Assembly (NCBI RefSeq): GCF_014873145.1
Contig: NZ_JADBEK010000001.1
Location: forward strand, 372,001 to 436,000
Direction: 5' to 3'
From: Nonomuraea angiospora
Lineage (GTDB): Bacteria; Actinomycetota; Actinomycetes; Streptosporangiales; Streptosporangiaceae
DNA length: 64,000 bases
The position numbers and the translations under genes were made by a program. This document shows, one piece after another, positions 25,263-34,493 of the stretch; positions within the stretch are counted from its first letter, which is position 1; each line of letters starts with the position of its first letter. The notes under the pieces are model-generated. The model saw only the letters and a program-made list of their open reading frames with translations, was not told the DNA's origin and made no database searches.

Positions 25263-26900
25263 TCATGCCCGGTGGCGGTAGAACTCGGTCGTCTGAGGCG
25301 GCAGCGGCGTGTTGCCCAGGATGAGGTCGGCCGCCTTCTCCGCCAGCATCATGACCGGCGCGTAGATGTTGCCGTTCGTCACGTACGGCATGGCCGAGGC
25401 GTCCACCACGCGCAGCCCGTCGACGCCGTGCACCCGCATCGTGTCCGGGTCGAGCACCGACATCGCGTCCACGCCCATCCTGGCCGTGCACGAGGGGTGC
25501 AGGGCGGTCTCGCCGTCCTTGGCCACCCAGTCCAGGATCTCCTCGTCGCTCTCCACGGACGGCCCCGGCGACACCTCGCCCGTGCTGAGCGCGGCCAGCG
25601 CCGGCGCCCCGAGGATCCTGCGGGCCACCCGGACGGCCTCCACCCACTCGCGCCTGTCCTGCTCGGTGGACAGGTAGTTGAAGCGCAGCGCGGGATGCCG
25701 CCGCGGATCCGTGCTCCTGATCTTCACCGAGCCGCGGGCGTCGGAGTACATGGGCCCGACGTGCACCTGGTAGCCGTGCCCGCCCGCCGGCGCCGAGCCG
25801 TCGTAGCGCACGGCCAGCGGCAGGAAGTGGAACATCAGGTTGGGGTAGTCGACGTCGTCGTTGCTCCGGACGAAGCCGCCCGCCTCGAAGTGGTTGGTCG
25901 CCCCCGGCCCGCCGCGCAGGAACAGCCACTGCGCGCCGATCCAGGGATGGCGCCACTTGCGCAGGTTCGGCTGCATCGAGACCGGTTCGCGGCAGCCGTG
26001 CTGGATGTAGACCTCCAGGTGGTCCTGCAGGTTCTCGCCCACGCCCGGCAGGTCGTGCACGACGTCGATGCCGAGCTTGCGCAGTTCCTCGGCGTTGCCG
26101 ATCCCGGACAGCTGCAGCAGCTGCGGCGAGTTGATCGCGCCGCCGCACAGGATGACCTCGCCCGCGCGGACCCGGCCGCCGTCGAACTCGACGCCGACGG
26201 CCCTGGTGCCGTCGAAGACGACCTTCGTCACCAGCACGCGCGTCTTGACGGTCAGGTTGGGCCGCTTCATGACCGGGTGCAGGTACGCCCTGGCGGCGCT
26301 GAGCCGGCGCCCGCGCCGGATGTTGCGGTCGAAACGGGCGAAGCCCTCCTGCCGGTAGCCGTTCACGTCGTCGGTCAGGGGATAGCCGGCCTGCTGCACC
26401 GCCTCGAAGAACGCGTCGTACAAGGGCGTGCTCGCCGCCCCGCGCTCCAGCACGAGCGGCCCGCCGTGGCCGCGCCAGGGCGTGTCGGGGTCGGCCAGGC
26501 AGTTCTCCATGCGCTTGAAGTACGGCAGGCAGTGGGCGTAGTCCCAGCTCTTCATGCCGGGATCGGCGCCCCACCGCTCGTAGTCCAGCGGGTTGCCGCG
26601 CTGGAAGATCATGCCGTTGATGCTGCTGGAGCCGCCGAGCACCTTGCCGCGAGCGTGATAGATCCGCCGGCCGTGCATGTGGGGCTCGGGCTCCGACTCG
26701 TAGCGCCAGTCGTAGAAGCGGTTGCCGATGGGGAAGGGCAGGGCTGCGGGCATGTGGATGAACACGTCCCACGGGTAGTCCGATCGGCCCGCCTCCAGGA
26801 CGAGCACTCGCGTGGCAGGGTCCGCGGAGAGCCGGTTGGCCAGCGCGCTGCCGGCCGAGCCGCCTCCGACGATGACGAAGTCGTATTGATGTGACGTCAT
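25263..26900 (-). CDS. betA: GMC oxidoreductase, choline dehydrogenase/oxidase type
   Basis: The 545-residue FAD enzyme of the GMC family has the N-terminal Rossmann motif [20 protein letters not shown], the signature [23 protein letters not shown] and [19 protein letters not shown]. The active-site histidine region is HPSCTARMG, with [21 protein letters not shown] at the C-terminus. In the choline dehydrogenase branch this oxidises choline to betaine aldehyde; context supports that here. The ATG at 26900 is the start immediately before the flavin fold. It is divergent from the IclR regulator, with two operator-like sites between them, and converges on purU. Confidence 0.88.
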   Translation of the reverse strand: MTSHQYDFVIVGGGSAGSALANRLSADPATRVLVLEAGRSDYPWDVFIHMPAALPFPIGNRFYDWRYESEPEPHMHGRRIYHARGKVLGGSSSINGMIFQRGNPLDYERWGADPGMKSWDYAHCLPYFKRMENCLADPDTPWRGHGGPLVLERGAASTPLYDAFFEAVQQAGYPLTDDVNGYRQEGFARFDRNIRRGRRLSAARAYLHPVMKRPNLTVKTRVLVTKVVFDGTRAVGVEFDGGRVRAGEVILCGGAINSPQLLQLSGIGNAEELRKLGIDVVHDLPGVGENLQDHLEVYIQHGCREPVSMQPNLRKWRHPWIGAQWLFLRGGPGATNHFEAGGFVRSNDDVDYPNLMFHFLPLAVRYDGSAPAGGHGYQVHVGPMYSDARGSVKIRSTDPRRHPALRFNYLSTEQDRREWVEAVRVARRILGAPALAALSTGEVSPGPSVESDEEILDWVAKDGETALHPSCTARMGVDAMSVLDPDTMRVHGVDGLRVVDASAMPYVTNGNIYAPVMMLAEKAADLILGNTPLPPQTTEFYRHRA

Positions 26901-26935
26901 GGTGCCTCGTCTCGCTCGCGCGTTTCGCCAAATCG

Positions 26936-26969
26936 TAGCGTTATACGCATTGCGTTTCACTACTCGCAA
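26936..26969. promoter_or_regulatory. Betaine-regulon operators between betA and the IclR gene
   Basis: On the minus strand ATGCG-TATAA-CGCTA occupies 26936-26950 and a half-site TTGCG-AGTAG occupies 26969-26960. Centres are 19 bp apart, the spacing seen at dmg and purU. The location allows control of betA and of the regulator itself. Confidence 0.68.
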
Positions 26970-27027
26970 CAGGAGATCTTTTGGGCTTGCGTTAGACGGA
27001 GTTTCCTCCAGCACTTAGAGTTTCGCT

Positions 27028-27801
27028 ATGGGCAACGAGTCGAGCAGCGGGGGCGTGCAGTCGGTCGATCGGGCGATCAGCGTGCTGGAGATCCTCTCCC
27101 GGCGGGGCGAGGCAGGGGTCAGCGAGGTCGCCGCGGAGATCGACGTGCACAAGTCGACCGCGTTCCGGCTGCTCGGCGCGCTCGAGGCGCGCGGCCTGGT
27201 CGAACAGGCCGAGGAGCGCGGCAAATACCGGCTCGGCTTCGGCATCATCCGCCTGGCCGGCGGCGTCAACACCCAGCTCGACGTCACCCAGCGGGCGCGC
27301 CCGGTCTGCCGGCGCCTGGCGGAGGAGATCGGCGAGACGGTCAACATCGCCGTGCTCCGCTCCAGCTACGCGGTCAACCTCGACCAGGTGCGCGGCGCCT
27401 CGGCGGTCACCGCCTACAACTGGGTCGGCCAGATCACGCCGTTGCACGCCACCTCCAGCGGAAAGGTGCTGATGGCCCACCTGGACGAGCGCCAGCGCGA
27501 CCGGGTGCTGTCCGACGGGGCCCTGGAGTCCTTCACGCCCCGCACGGTCACCGACCTGGGCCGGCTCAAGGAGCAGCTGACCGAGATCAAGCGGACCGGC
27601 TACGGCTACTGCCTGGAGGAGCTGGAGGAGGGGCTGAACGCCATGGCGGCGCCCATCCGCTCCTACCACGGTGACGTCGTCGCCGCGGTGAGCGCCTCCG
27701 GCCCCGCCTACCGCTTCACCGCCGAGCGCATGCACGAGCTCGCTCCCGTCCTGATCGCCGGGGCCGACGAGATCAGCCGCCGCCTGGGGTACGCCGGCTG
27801 A
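27028..27801 (+). CDS. IclR-family regulator, probable controller of the betaine regulon
   Basis: The 257-residue regulator has an N-terminal winged helix (VDRAISVLEILSRRGEAGVSEVAAEIDVHKSTAFRLLGAL) and a C-terminal IclR effector domain (ARPVCRRLAEEIGETVNIAVL, HATSSGKVLMAHL, YGYCLEELEEGLNAMAAPI). It is the only DNA-binding protein within the island and sits between betA and the monooxygenase operon. The recurring TTGCG-N5-CGCAA sites, including those in its own promoter, are therefore its likely targets. The effector may be betaine or dimethylglycine; that is inference. Its last 29 bp overlap the convergent molybdopterin oxidoreductase gene. Confidence 0.9.
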   Translation: MGNESSSGGVQSVDRAISVLEILSRRGEAGVSEVAAEIDVHKSTAFRLLGALEARGLVEQAEERGKYRLGFGIIRLAGGVNTQLDVTQRARPVCRRLAEEIGETVNIAVLRSSYAVNLDQVRGASAVTAYNWVGQITPLHATSSGKVLMAHLDERQRDRVLSDGALESFTPRTVTDLGRLKEQLTEIKRTGYGYCLEELEEGLNAMAAPIRSYHGDVVAAVSASGPAYRFTAERMHELAPVLIAGADEISRRLGYAG

Positions 27802-29986
27802 GCCGGATCACGATGCTCTTGGAGGTCGGGGTGTTGGAGGTCTCGGCCACCGAGTCGAGCGGCACCAGCACGTTGGTCTCCGGGAAGTAGGCGGCGCAGC
27901 AGCCGCGGGCGGTCGGATAGGCGATGACCCTGAACCCCTCGGCGGTGCGCTCGCCGTCGGGCCACTCGCTGACCAGGTCGACCACGTCGCCGTCGGCCAG
28001 GTCGCGCTCCGCGAGGTCTTCGGGGTGGACGAAGACCACCTTGCGGCCGTTCCTGACCCCGCGGTAGCGGTCGTCGAGGCCGTAGACAGTGGTGTTGTAC
28101 TGGTCGTGGCTGCGTACGGTCTGCAGCAGCAGCCGCCCCGGCGGCACCCGCAGGACCTCCAGCCGGTTGACGGTGAAGCCGGCCCTGCCGGTGGCGGTGG
28201 GGAAGCGGCGCTCGTCCCGGGGCGCGTTGGGCAGCGCGAAGCCGGCCTCGGCGCGGCCGTTGAAGTCCTCGAAACCGGGGATCACCCGCGCGATGCGGTC
28301 GCGGATCGTGCCGTAGTCGCGCTCGAAGTCCGCCCACGGCTCCTCGCCGAACAGCTCGCGGCCCAGCCGGGCGACGATCGCCACCTCCGGCAGCAGGTCC
28401 GGGGAGGCGGGCGCGAGCCGGCCGCGCGAGGCGTGCACCAGCCCCATCGAGTCCTCGACGGTGACCAACCCGGCCGGGTCGCGCTCGGTGCGGCCCAGCG
28501 TGGGCAGGATGAGCGCCCGCTCGCCGCACACCGCGTGCGAGCGGTTGAGCTTGGTGGAGATCTGCACGGTCAGCCTGGTACGGCGCAGCGCCGCCTCGGT
28601 GACGCGGCTGTCGGGGGTGGCGCGGACGAAGTTGCCGCCCATGCCGACGAAGACCTTCGCCTCGCCGTCGCGCATGGCCCGGATGGCCTCGACCGTGTCC
28701 AGCCCGTGGTGCCGGGGCGGCTCGAAGCCGAACTCGGCGGCCAGCGCGTCCAGGAAGTCCTTCGAGGGCTTCTCGTAGATGCCCATGGTCCGGTCGCCCT
28801 GGACGTTGGAGTGGCCGCGCACCGGGCACAGGCCCACGTTGCCGCGCAGCAGCTGGAAGTTGACCACCTCGCGGATGGTGGCCACGGAGTTGCGGTGCTG
28901 GGTGAGCCCCATGGCCCAGCAGACGACGACGGACCCGGCGTTCCTGACGTCGCGGGCCGTCTCCTCCAGCTCCCGCCGGGTCAGGCCGGTCGCCTCCAGC
29001 ACCTCCGCCCAGTCCAGGCCGGTCAGGTGCGCCTTCCACGCCTCGAAACCGCTGGTGTGCTCGGCGATGAACGCCTCGTCGGCGGTGTCGAGCAGCAGCA
29101 GCGACAGCGCCTGGAACAGCGCCATGTCGCCGTTGAGCCGGATCTGCAGGAACCGGTCGGCCAGCGCCGTGCCCGCCGCCAGCCCGGACGGCCGCTGCGG
29201 GTTCTTGAAGCGCAGCAGCCCGGCCTCGGGCAGGGGATTGACCGCGACGATCCGCGCGCCGCCGCGCTTGGCCTTCTCCAGGGCGGTGAGCATGCGGGGG
29301 TGGTTGGTGCCCGGGTTCTGGCCGATCACGAAGATCAGGTCGGCCCGGTGCAGGTCGTCGAGCGACACGGTGCCCTTGCCGATCCCGATCGTCTCGGTGA
29401 GCGCGGCCCCGCTGGACTCGTGGCACATGTTGGAGCAGTCGGGCAGGTTGTTGGTGCCGAACCGGCGCACCAGCAGCTGGTAGGCGAAGGCCGCCTCGTT
29501 GGAGGTGCGGCCCGAGGTGTAGAAGACCGCCTCGTCGGGGCTGTCCAGCGCGCGCAGCTCGGCCGCGATCATGCCGAACGCCTCCGCCCAGCCGATCGGC
29601 TCGTAGTGCTCGGCGCCCGCGGGCTTGTACATCGGCTCGGTCAGCCTGCCCTGCTGCCCCAGCCAGTAGTCGCTCATCCCGGCCAGCTCGCTCACCGGAT
29701 GGGCGGCGAAGAACTCGCGGGTGACGCGCCGGACGGTGGCCTCCTCGGCCACCGCCTTGGCGCCGTTCTCGCAGAACTCGGCCGGGCTGCGGTGCTCGCC
29801 CTCAGGCCAGGCGCAGCCGGGGCAGTCGAAGCCGCTCTTCTGGTTGACGCGCAGCAGCGTCAGCGCGGTGCGGCCGATCCCCATCTGCCGGTGGGCGATG
29901 CGCAGGGCGTGGCCCACCGCGGGCAGGCCGCCCGCCCAGTCCCTGGGCGGGCCGGCCGTCAGCCGTTCGTCGTCGTGCTCGTTCAC
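27773..29986 (-). CDS. Molybdopterin oxidoreductase, FdhF/YdeP type, probable formate dehydrogenase
   Basis: The 737-residue protein belongs to the molybdopterin bis-MGD oxidoreductases, in the cytoplasmic FdhF/YdeP-like branch. Seen are CPGCAWPEG near the N-terminus, TSGRTSNEAAFAYQLLVRRFGTNN, NMCHESSG at the position of the metal-ligand loop, IFVIGQNPGTNHPRML and the C-terminal cofactor segment with SHDQYNTTVYGLDDRYRG. The GTG at 29986 overlaps the stop of the upstream Rieske gene (GTGA). It ends the monooxygenase/formaldehyde operon, where oxidising formate to CO2 would complete one-carbon disposal. Formate is inferred from context; YdeP-type enzymes have uncertain substrates. Confidence 0.78.
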   Translation of the reverse strand: MNEHDDERLTAGPPRDWAGGLPAVGHALRIAHRQMGIGRTALTLLRVNQKSGFDCPGCAWPEGEHRSPAEFCENGAKAVAEEATVRRVTREFFAAHPVSELAGMSDYWLGQQGRLTEPMYKPAGAEHYEPIGWAEAFGMIAAELRALDSPDEAVFYTSGRTSNEAAFAYQLLVRRFGTNNLPDCSNMCHESSGAALTETIGIGKGTVSLDDLHRADLIFVIGQNPGTNHPRMLTALEKAKRGGARIVAVNPLPEAGLLRFKNPQRPSGLAAGTALADRFLQIRLNGDMALFQALSLLLLDTADEAFIAEHTSGFEAWKAHLTGLDWAEVLEATGLTRRELEETARDVRNAGSVVVCWAMGLTQHRNSVATIREVVNFQLLRGNVGLCPVRGHSNVQGDRTMGIYEKPSKDFLDALAAEFGFEPPRHHGLDTVEAIRAMRDGEAKVFVGMGGNFVRATPDSRVTEAALRRTRLTVQISTKLNRSHAVCGERALILPTLGRTERDPAGLVTVEDSMGLVHASRGRLAPASPDLLPEVAIVARLGRELFGEEPWADFERDYGTIRDRIARVIPGFEDFNGRAEAGFALPNAPRDERRFPTATGRAGFTVNRLEVLRVPPGRLLLQTVRSHDQYNTTVYGLDDRYRGVRNGRKVVFVHPEDLAERDLADGDVVDLVSEWPDGERTAEGFRVIAYPTARGCCAAYFPETNVLVPLDSVAETSNTPTSKSIVIRLSRRTPGGG

Positions 29987-31095
29987 CCGACGCGGTCCTG
30001 GACCCAGTCGTGGAAGGCGCCGATGTGGTGCTCGCTGGGCACCAGCACGCCGCCCTTGGCGTACGTACGCGAGCCCATCTGCGGCTGGCACCGCTCGCAC
30101 GCCTCGAAGTCCTGCTCGTTGACCCGGTGGAACAGCTCCACCGACTTGTCCAGGTCCTTGCCGCTCGCCACGACGCCGGGCAGGTAGAGCCAGTCGCACT
30201 CGACGACCGTGCGGTCCACCGCCAGCGGGAACATGCGGTGCACGATCGCGTGGTCGGGCACCAGGTTGACGAACACCTGCGGCTTGATCGTGATCGCGTA
30301 GTAGCGGCGGTCCTGCTCCTCACTGACGCCCGGGATGCGGTCGAGCCCCTCGGAGCCGTCGACGGTGAAGCCCTGGATCTCCTCGCCGAACTCGGCGCCG
30401 TGGCCCACGAAGTACTGGGCCGCGTAGCCGTCGGCGAACTCCGGCAGCACCTCGGTCAGCTCGGGATGGATCGTGGCGCAGTGGTAGCACTCCATGAAGT
30501 TCTCGATGATGAGCTTCCAGTTCGCCTTCACGTCGTAGACGATCCTGCGACCCACCTCCAGGCCGGCCACGTCGTAGTTGTCGAGCAGCTCCAGCGAGCC
30601 GAGCCGCTCGGTCACCGCGCCCAGCACGTCCTCCTCGAAGGAGGGCGGCTCGTCGGCCAGGCACACCCACACGTAGCCGAGCCACTCGCGCACGTGCACC
30701 TTCACCAGGCCGTACTCCACCCGGTCCAGGTCGGCCATCTTGGTCAGGTTGGGCGCGGCGATCAGCTTGCCGTCCAGGTCGTAGGTCCAGGCGTGGTACG
30801 GGCACTGGAAGGCCCGCTTCACCTCACCCGACTCCTCCGTGCGCAGCGTCGCGCCGCGATGGCGGCAGACGTTGAAGAACGCGCGCACCGACATGTCGCG
30901 CGCCCTGGTGACGAGGATGCTCTCGGAGCCGACCTGAACCGTCTTGAACGCGCCCGGCTTGGGCAGGTCGGCCGAGCGCACCACGCAGAACCACATCGCC
31001 TCGAAGATGTTCCGCTGCTCCGCGGCGAAGATCTCGGGGTCCACGTAGTAGCGACCGGGGAGGGTGGGGATCACGCTTGACGTGGTGGTGGTCAC
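29983..31095 (-). CDS. gbcA: Rieske non-heme iron oxygenase, probable glycine betaine monooxygenase
   Basis: The 370-residue oxygenase has a Rieske centre (CRHRGATLR and CPYHAWTYDLDGKL, residues about 75-105) and a catalytic domain with the mononuclear iron site around NWKLIIENFMECYHCATIHPEL. It resembles the choline monooxygenase/GbcA group, which acts on trimethylammonium compounds. Here it most likely demethylates glycine betaine to dimethylglycine and formaldehyde. Partners in the same operon are a flavin reductase and a Rieske ferredoxin, and formaldehyde-removing enzymes lie between. Carnitine or proline betaine remain alternatives. Confidence 0.85.
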   Translation of the reverse strand: MTTTTSSVIPTLPGRYYVDPEIFAAEQRNIFEAMWFCVVRSADLPKPGAFKTVQVGSESILVTRARDMSVRAFFNVCRHRGATLRTEESGEVKRAFQCPYHAWTYDLDGKLIAAPNLTKMADLDRVEYGLVKVHVREWLGYVWVCLADEPPSFEEDVLGAVTERLGSLELLDNYDVAGLEVGRRIVYDVKANWKLIIENFMECYHCATIHPELTEVLPEFADGYAAQYFVGHGAEFGEEIQGFTVDGSEGLDRIPGVSEEQDRRYYAITIKPQVFVNLVPDHAIVHRMFPLAVDRTVVECDWLYLPGVVASGKDLDKSVELFHRVNEQDFEACERCQPQMGSRTYAKGGVLVPSEHHIGAFHDWVQDRVG

Positions 31096-31122
31096 GGGCA
31101 GTACTCCTCTGAACAGGCCGGG

Positions 31123-31746
31123 TCAGTGCCCTCGGCGGATCCAGTTCTCGAGCTGCGGAGCCTCGGCCCCGATGCTGGTGTCCTCACCGTGTCCGGTGTG
31201 CACCACGGTCTCGCCGGGCAGCGTCAGCAGCGTCCGGCTGATCGACGAGATGATCGTCGGGAAGTCGCTGTACGACCTGCCCGTCGCGCCGGGACCGCCC
31301 TTGAACAGGGTGTCCCCGGAGAACAGCACGCCGAGCTCCGGCACGTACAGGCACACCGCGCCCGGCGCGTGCCCCGGCGTGTGCAGCACGTGCGCGGCGG
31401 TGCCCGCCACCCGCAGGAGCTGTCCGCCGGCCAGCCGCCCGCCGGGCGTGGCCGACGGGTGGGCCAGCTTCCACAGCACCTCGTCGTCCGGGTGCAGCAG
31501 CACGGGCGCGCCGGTCAGCGCGGCCAGCTCGGGCGCGGCGTTGACGTGGTCGTCGTGCGCGTGCGTGCACACGATCGCGCTCACCCGGCGGTCGCCCACG
31601 GCCGCGGCGACGGCGGAGGCGTCGTGGGCGGCGTCGACGACCAGGACCTCCTGGTCGTCGCCCAGCAGCCACACGTTGTTGTCGACCTCCCACGTCCCGC
31701 CGTCCAGGCTGAACGTCCCCGACGTGACCAGGCGCTCGACCCGCAT
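31123..31746 (-). CDS. Metallo-beta-lactamase-fold hydrolase, probable S-formylmycothiol or thioester hydrolase
   Basis: The 207-residue protein shows the zinc-binding motif THAHDDH near residue 62, then HTPGHAPGAVCLYVPELGVLFSGDTLFKG and a C-terminal HTGHG, all typical of glyoxalase II-like hydrolases. Its ATG overlaps the stop of the formaldehyde dehydrogenase gene (TAATG). A hydrolase of this kind next to mycothiol-dependent formaldehyde dehydrogenase is commonly proposed to hydrolyse S-formylmycothiol to formate. That assignment rests on context. Confidence 0.82.
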   Translation of the reverse strand: MRVERLVTSGTFSLDGGTWEVDNNVWLLGDDQEVLVVDAAHDASAVAAAVGDRRVSAIVCTHAHDDHVNAAPELAALTGAPVLLHPDDEVLWKLAHPSATPGGRLAGGQLLRVAGTAAHVLHTPGHAPGAVCLYVPELGVLFSGDTLFKGGPGATGRSYSDFPTIISSISRTLLTLPGETVVHTGHGEDTSIGAEAPQLENWIRRGH

Positions 31747-32831
31747 TAGAGCACCACCACCGAGCGAAGCACCTCGCCGCGATGCATCTTGGCGAAGGCG
31801 TCCTCGACGTCGTCCAGGCCGATGGTCTCGCTGACGAACGCGTCGAGGTCGAGACGTCCCTGCAGGTAGAGGGAGATCAGCATGGGGAAGTCGCGGCTGG
31901 GCAGGCAGTCGCCGTACCAGCTGGACTTCAGCGCGCCGCCGCGGCCGAACACGTCGAGCAGCGGCAGCTCCAGCGTCATCTCCGGCGTGGGCACGCCGAC
32001 GAGGACCACGGTCCCCGCCAGGTCGCGGGCGTAGAAGGCCTGCCGGTAGGTCTCCGGCCGGCCGACCGCGTCGATCACGACGTCCGCGCCGAACCCGCCG
32101 GTCAGCTCCCTGATCGCCTCGACCGGGTCGCCGTCCCTGGCGTCGACCGTGTGCGTCGCGCCCAGGCCGCGGGCCCACTCCAGCTTCCGGCCGTCCACGT
32201 CGACCGCGATGATCGTGGTCGCGCCGACCAGCCGCGCGCCCGCGATGGCCGCGTTGCCGACACCGCCGCAGCCGATCACCGCCACCGAGTCGCCCCTGCT
32301 GACGCCGCCGGTGTTCACCGCGGCGCCGAGCCCGGCCATCACGCCGCAGCCGAGCAGGCCCGCCGCGGCGGGGGAGGCGGCCGGGTCGACCTTGGTGCAC
32401 TGGCCGGCGGCCACGAGCGTCTTGTCGGCGAACGCGCCGATGCCCAGCGCGGGGCTGAGCGGCGTGCCGTCGGCCAGGGTCATCTTCTGGGTGGCGTTGT
32501 GGGTGGCGAAGCAGTACTGCGGGCGGCCGCGCAGGCACGCCCGGCACGAGCCGCACACGGCCCGCCAGTTGAGGATCACGAAGTCGCCGGGCGCGACGTC
32601 AGTGACACCGTCGCCGACCGACTCCACCACGCCGGCCGCCTCGTGGCCGAGCAGGAACGGGAAGTCGTCGCTGATGCCGCCCTCGCGGTAGTGCAGGTCC
32701 GTGTGGCAGACCCCGCACGCCTGCACCTGGACCAGCGCCTCGCCGGGCCCCGGGTCCGGCACCAGGACGGTCTCCAGGCTGACCGGCTTGCCCTTGCCGG
32801 TCGCGACGACCCCGCGTACTTCATGAGCCAT
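31746..32831 (-). CDS. S-(hydroxymethyl)mycothiol dehydrogenase (formaldehyde oxidation)
   Basis: The 361-residue zinc alcohol dehydrogenase is of class III. Visible are catalytic zinc residues in [15 protein letters not shown] and GHEAAGVVE, the structural zinc cluster [15 protein letters not shown], the NAD motif [15 protein letters not shown] and [17 protein letters not shown]. The length equals that of mycobacterial mycothiol-dependent formaldehyde dehydrogenase. It would oxidise the formaldehyde released by the upstream monooxygenase, as its mycothiol adduct. It lies 14 bp after the ferredoxin reductase gene and couples to the hydrolase gene. Confidence 0.9.
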   Translation of the reverse strand: MAHEVRGVVATGKGKPVSLETVLVPDPGPGEALVQVQACGVCHTDLHYREGGISDDFPFLLGHEAAGVVESVGDGVTDVAPGDFVILNWRAVCGSCRACLRGRPQYCFATHNATQKMTLADGTPLSPALGIGAFADKTLVAAGQCTKVDPAASPAAAGLLGCGVMAGLGAAVNTGGVSRGDSVAVIGCGGVGNAAIAGARLVGATTIIAVDVDGRKLEWARGLGATHTVDARDGDPVEAIRELTGGFGADVVIDAVGRPETYRQAFYARDLAGTVVLVGVPTPEMTLELPLLDVFGRGGALKSSWYGDCLPSRDFPMLISLYLQGRLDLDAFVSETIGLDDVEDAFAKMHRGEVLRSVVVL

Positions 32832-32845
32832 GATTCACTCCTGTC

Positions 32846-34030
32846 TCAGCCGACCTGAACCGGCGCCGTTTCGAGCTGCCGCCGCCATCGGGTGAACAGC
32901 CGTACCTGGTTGACCCCGAGGACCGCGACCGGACGCTCGCCCTGCCGGTAGACCGCGAGGAAGCTGTGCCCGGCCGGGTCGCCCTCCTCCACGTTGACCG
33001 TATCCGCGTCCGCGGCGTGCCCGACGAACTGGATCTTCACGTCGTACTGGTCGGACCAGATGTAGGTGGGCCGCCGCGCCTCGGCGCGGGCGGTGCCGCC
33101 GGACAGCAGCGTGGCCGCCGCGACCGAGGCCCGCTGCCGGGCTCCCGTCCAGTGCTCGATCCGGTGGTGCCTGCCCTGGACGGGGTCGAACCAGGCGGCG
33201 CAGTCGCCCACGGCCACGATGCCCGGGGCGGAGGTGCCGCCCGCCTCGTCGCACAGTACGCCGTCGCCCAGGTCGAGGCCGCTGCCCCGCAGCCAGTCGA
33301 TCGCGGGGACGGCGCCGATCCCGACGACCACGACGTCCGCGGGCAGGTGGGTGCCGTCCGCCAGCCGTACCCCGTCCACCCGGTCCGCGCCGGTGAGGCC
33401 GGACACGACCGTGCCGGACAGCAGCCGCACGCCGCGCCGCTCGTGCAGCGCGGCCAGCGCCTCGGCCATCGGCACGCCGACGACGCGGGCCAGGGGCGCC
33501 GGGCCGGACTCGACCAGCGTCACGTCCAGGCCGAGGTCGCGGGCGGTGGCGGCGACCTCGGCGCCGACGAAGCCGCCGCCGATCACCACCAGCCGCCGGC
33601 CCGCCTCCAGGTCGGCGCGCAGGGAGCGGGCGTCGTCCAGGGTGCGCAGCGTGTGCACGCCGGCCAGGTGGCCGGCGCCGGGAAGCCTGCGGGCGGTGGC
33701 GCCGGTGGCGATGACGACGCCGTCGGCCCGCACCGAGGTGCCGTCGCTCAGCTCGACGCGCCGCTCCCGGGGGTCCAGGGCCACGGCGGCCACGCCGAGC
33801 CGCCATTCCGCGTCCAGCTCCTCGCCCTCGCCCTCACCCTCGCTCTCCAGGGCCAGGTCGGCCTCGGTCAGGTCGCCGCGCAGGAAGTCCTTCGACAGCG
33901 GCGGGCGGTCATAGGGGCGGTGTCGCTCGTCCCCGACCAGCACCAGCCTGCCCCGGTATCCCTGGGCGCGCAGCGCCCTGGCGGTCAGCAGCCCGGCGAG
34001 GGAGGCGCCGACGACGCAGATCGTGTTCAC
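32846..34030 (-). CDS. FAD-dependent ferredoxin reductase of the Rieske monooxygenase
   Basis: The 394-residue flavoprotein has two nucleotide-binding folds, ICVVGASLAGLLTARALRAQG at the N-terminus for FAD and LVVIGGGFVGAEVAATARDLG mid-protein for NAD(P)H, plus the FAD motif GIVAVGDCA. It matches reductases of three-component Rieske oxygenases and should pass electrons from NADH to the Rieske ferredoxin. A short acidic run, ESEGEGEGEEL, near residue 65 is unusual. The GTG at 34030 overlaps the ferredoxin stop by four bases. Confidence 0.92.
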   Translation of the reverse strand: MNTICVVGASLAGLLTARALRAQGYRGRLVLVGDERHRPYDRPPLSKDFLRGDLTEADLALESEGEGEGEELDAEWRLGVAAVALDPRERRVELSDGTSVRADGVVIATGATARRLPGAGHLAGVHTLRTLDDARSLRADLEAGRRLVVIGGGFVGAEVAATARDLGLDVTLVESGPAPLARVVGVPMAEALAALHERRGVRLLSGTVVSGLTGADRVDGVRLADGTHLPADVVVVGIGAVPAIDWLRGSGLDLGDGVLCDEAGGTSAPGIVAVGDCAAWFDPVQGRHHRIEHWTGARQRASVAAATLLSGGTARAEARRPTYIWSDQYDVKIQFVGHAADADTVNVEEGDPAGHSFLAVYRQGERPVAVLGVNQVRLFTRWRRQLETAPVQVG

Positions 34031-34377
34031 ACCTGCCCCTTGACGGTGACGCCCGGCGGCAGGTTGGGTGGCGCCTCGGACTGCTTGACATAGATGACGC
34101 CGTCGTCGACCACCACCTCGTGCGTGCGCACGGGGAGCTTGGCCGGCGGCGCGTCCACCCGGCCGGTGCGCAGGTCGAAACGCGAGGCGTGCAGCGGGCA
34201 CTCGATCTCGCACCCCTCCAGCCAGCCGTCGGCGAGCGAGGCGTCCTGGTGGGTACAGGTGTCGTCGATGGCGAAGATCTCGCCGTCCTCGGTGTGGAAG
34301 ACCGCGATCGGCGGGTCGGCCTCGACGCGAAGGGCCTCGCCTCGAGGGAGTGACGCCAGTGGGCACGCTGGGATCAT
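34027..34377 (-). CDS. Rieske 2Fe-2S ferredoxin
   Basis: The 116-residue protein carries a complete Rieske site: CTHQDASLADGWLEG with Cys41-x-His43, and CPLHASRFD with Cys60-x2-His63. It is soluble, without a signal peptide. It is the first gene of the monooxygenase operon, so it probably shuttles electrons from the flavin reductase to the Rieske oxygenase three genes downstream. An operator palindrome lies 33 bp upstream. Confidence 0.93.
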   Translation of the reverse strand: MIPACPLASLPRGEALRVEADPPIAVFHTEDGEIFAIDDTCTHQDASLADGWLEGCEIECPLHASRFDLRTGRVDAPPAKLPVRTHEVVVDDGVIYVKQSEAPPNLPPGVTVKGQV

Positions 34378-34409
34378 CCTGTCACCCCGGTTTCGTAAAG
34401 AGAAACGTC

Positions 34410-34424
34410 TAGCGCTATACGCAA
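34410..34424. promoter_or_regulatory. Betaine-regulon operator upstream of the monooxygenase operon
   Basis: The plus strand reads TAGCG-CTATA-CGCAA, that is TTGCG-TATAG-CGCTA on the transcribed side. A degenerate second site, TTTCG-TAAAG-AGAAA, is centred 19 bp nearer the gene (34391-34405), matching the spacing at other loci. Confidence 0.7.
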
Positions 34425-34493
34425 CAGAGTGAGGGCGGGACGGGGAGATGTCAAGGCTGATTTGTCGGACTTAAACCCCAGTGTCCGGCCACC

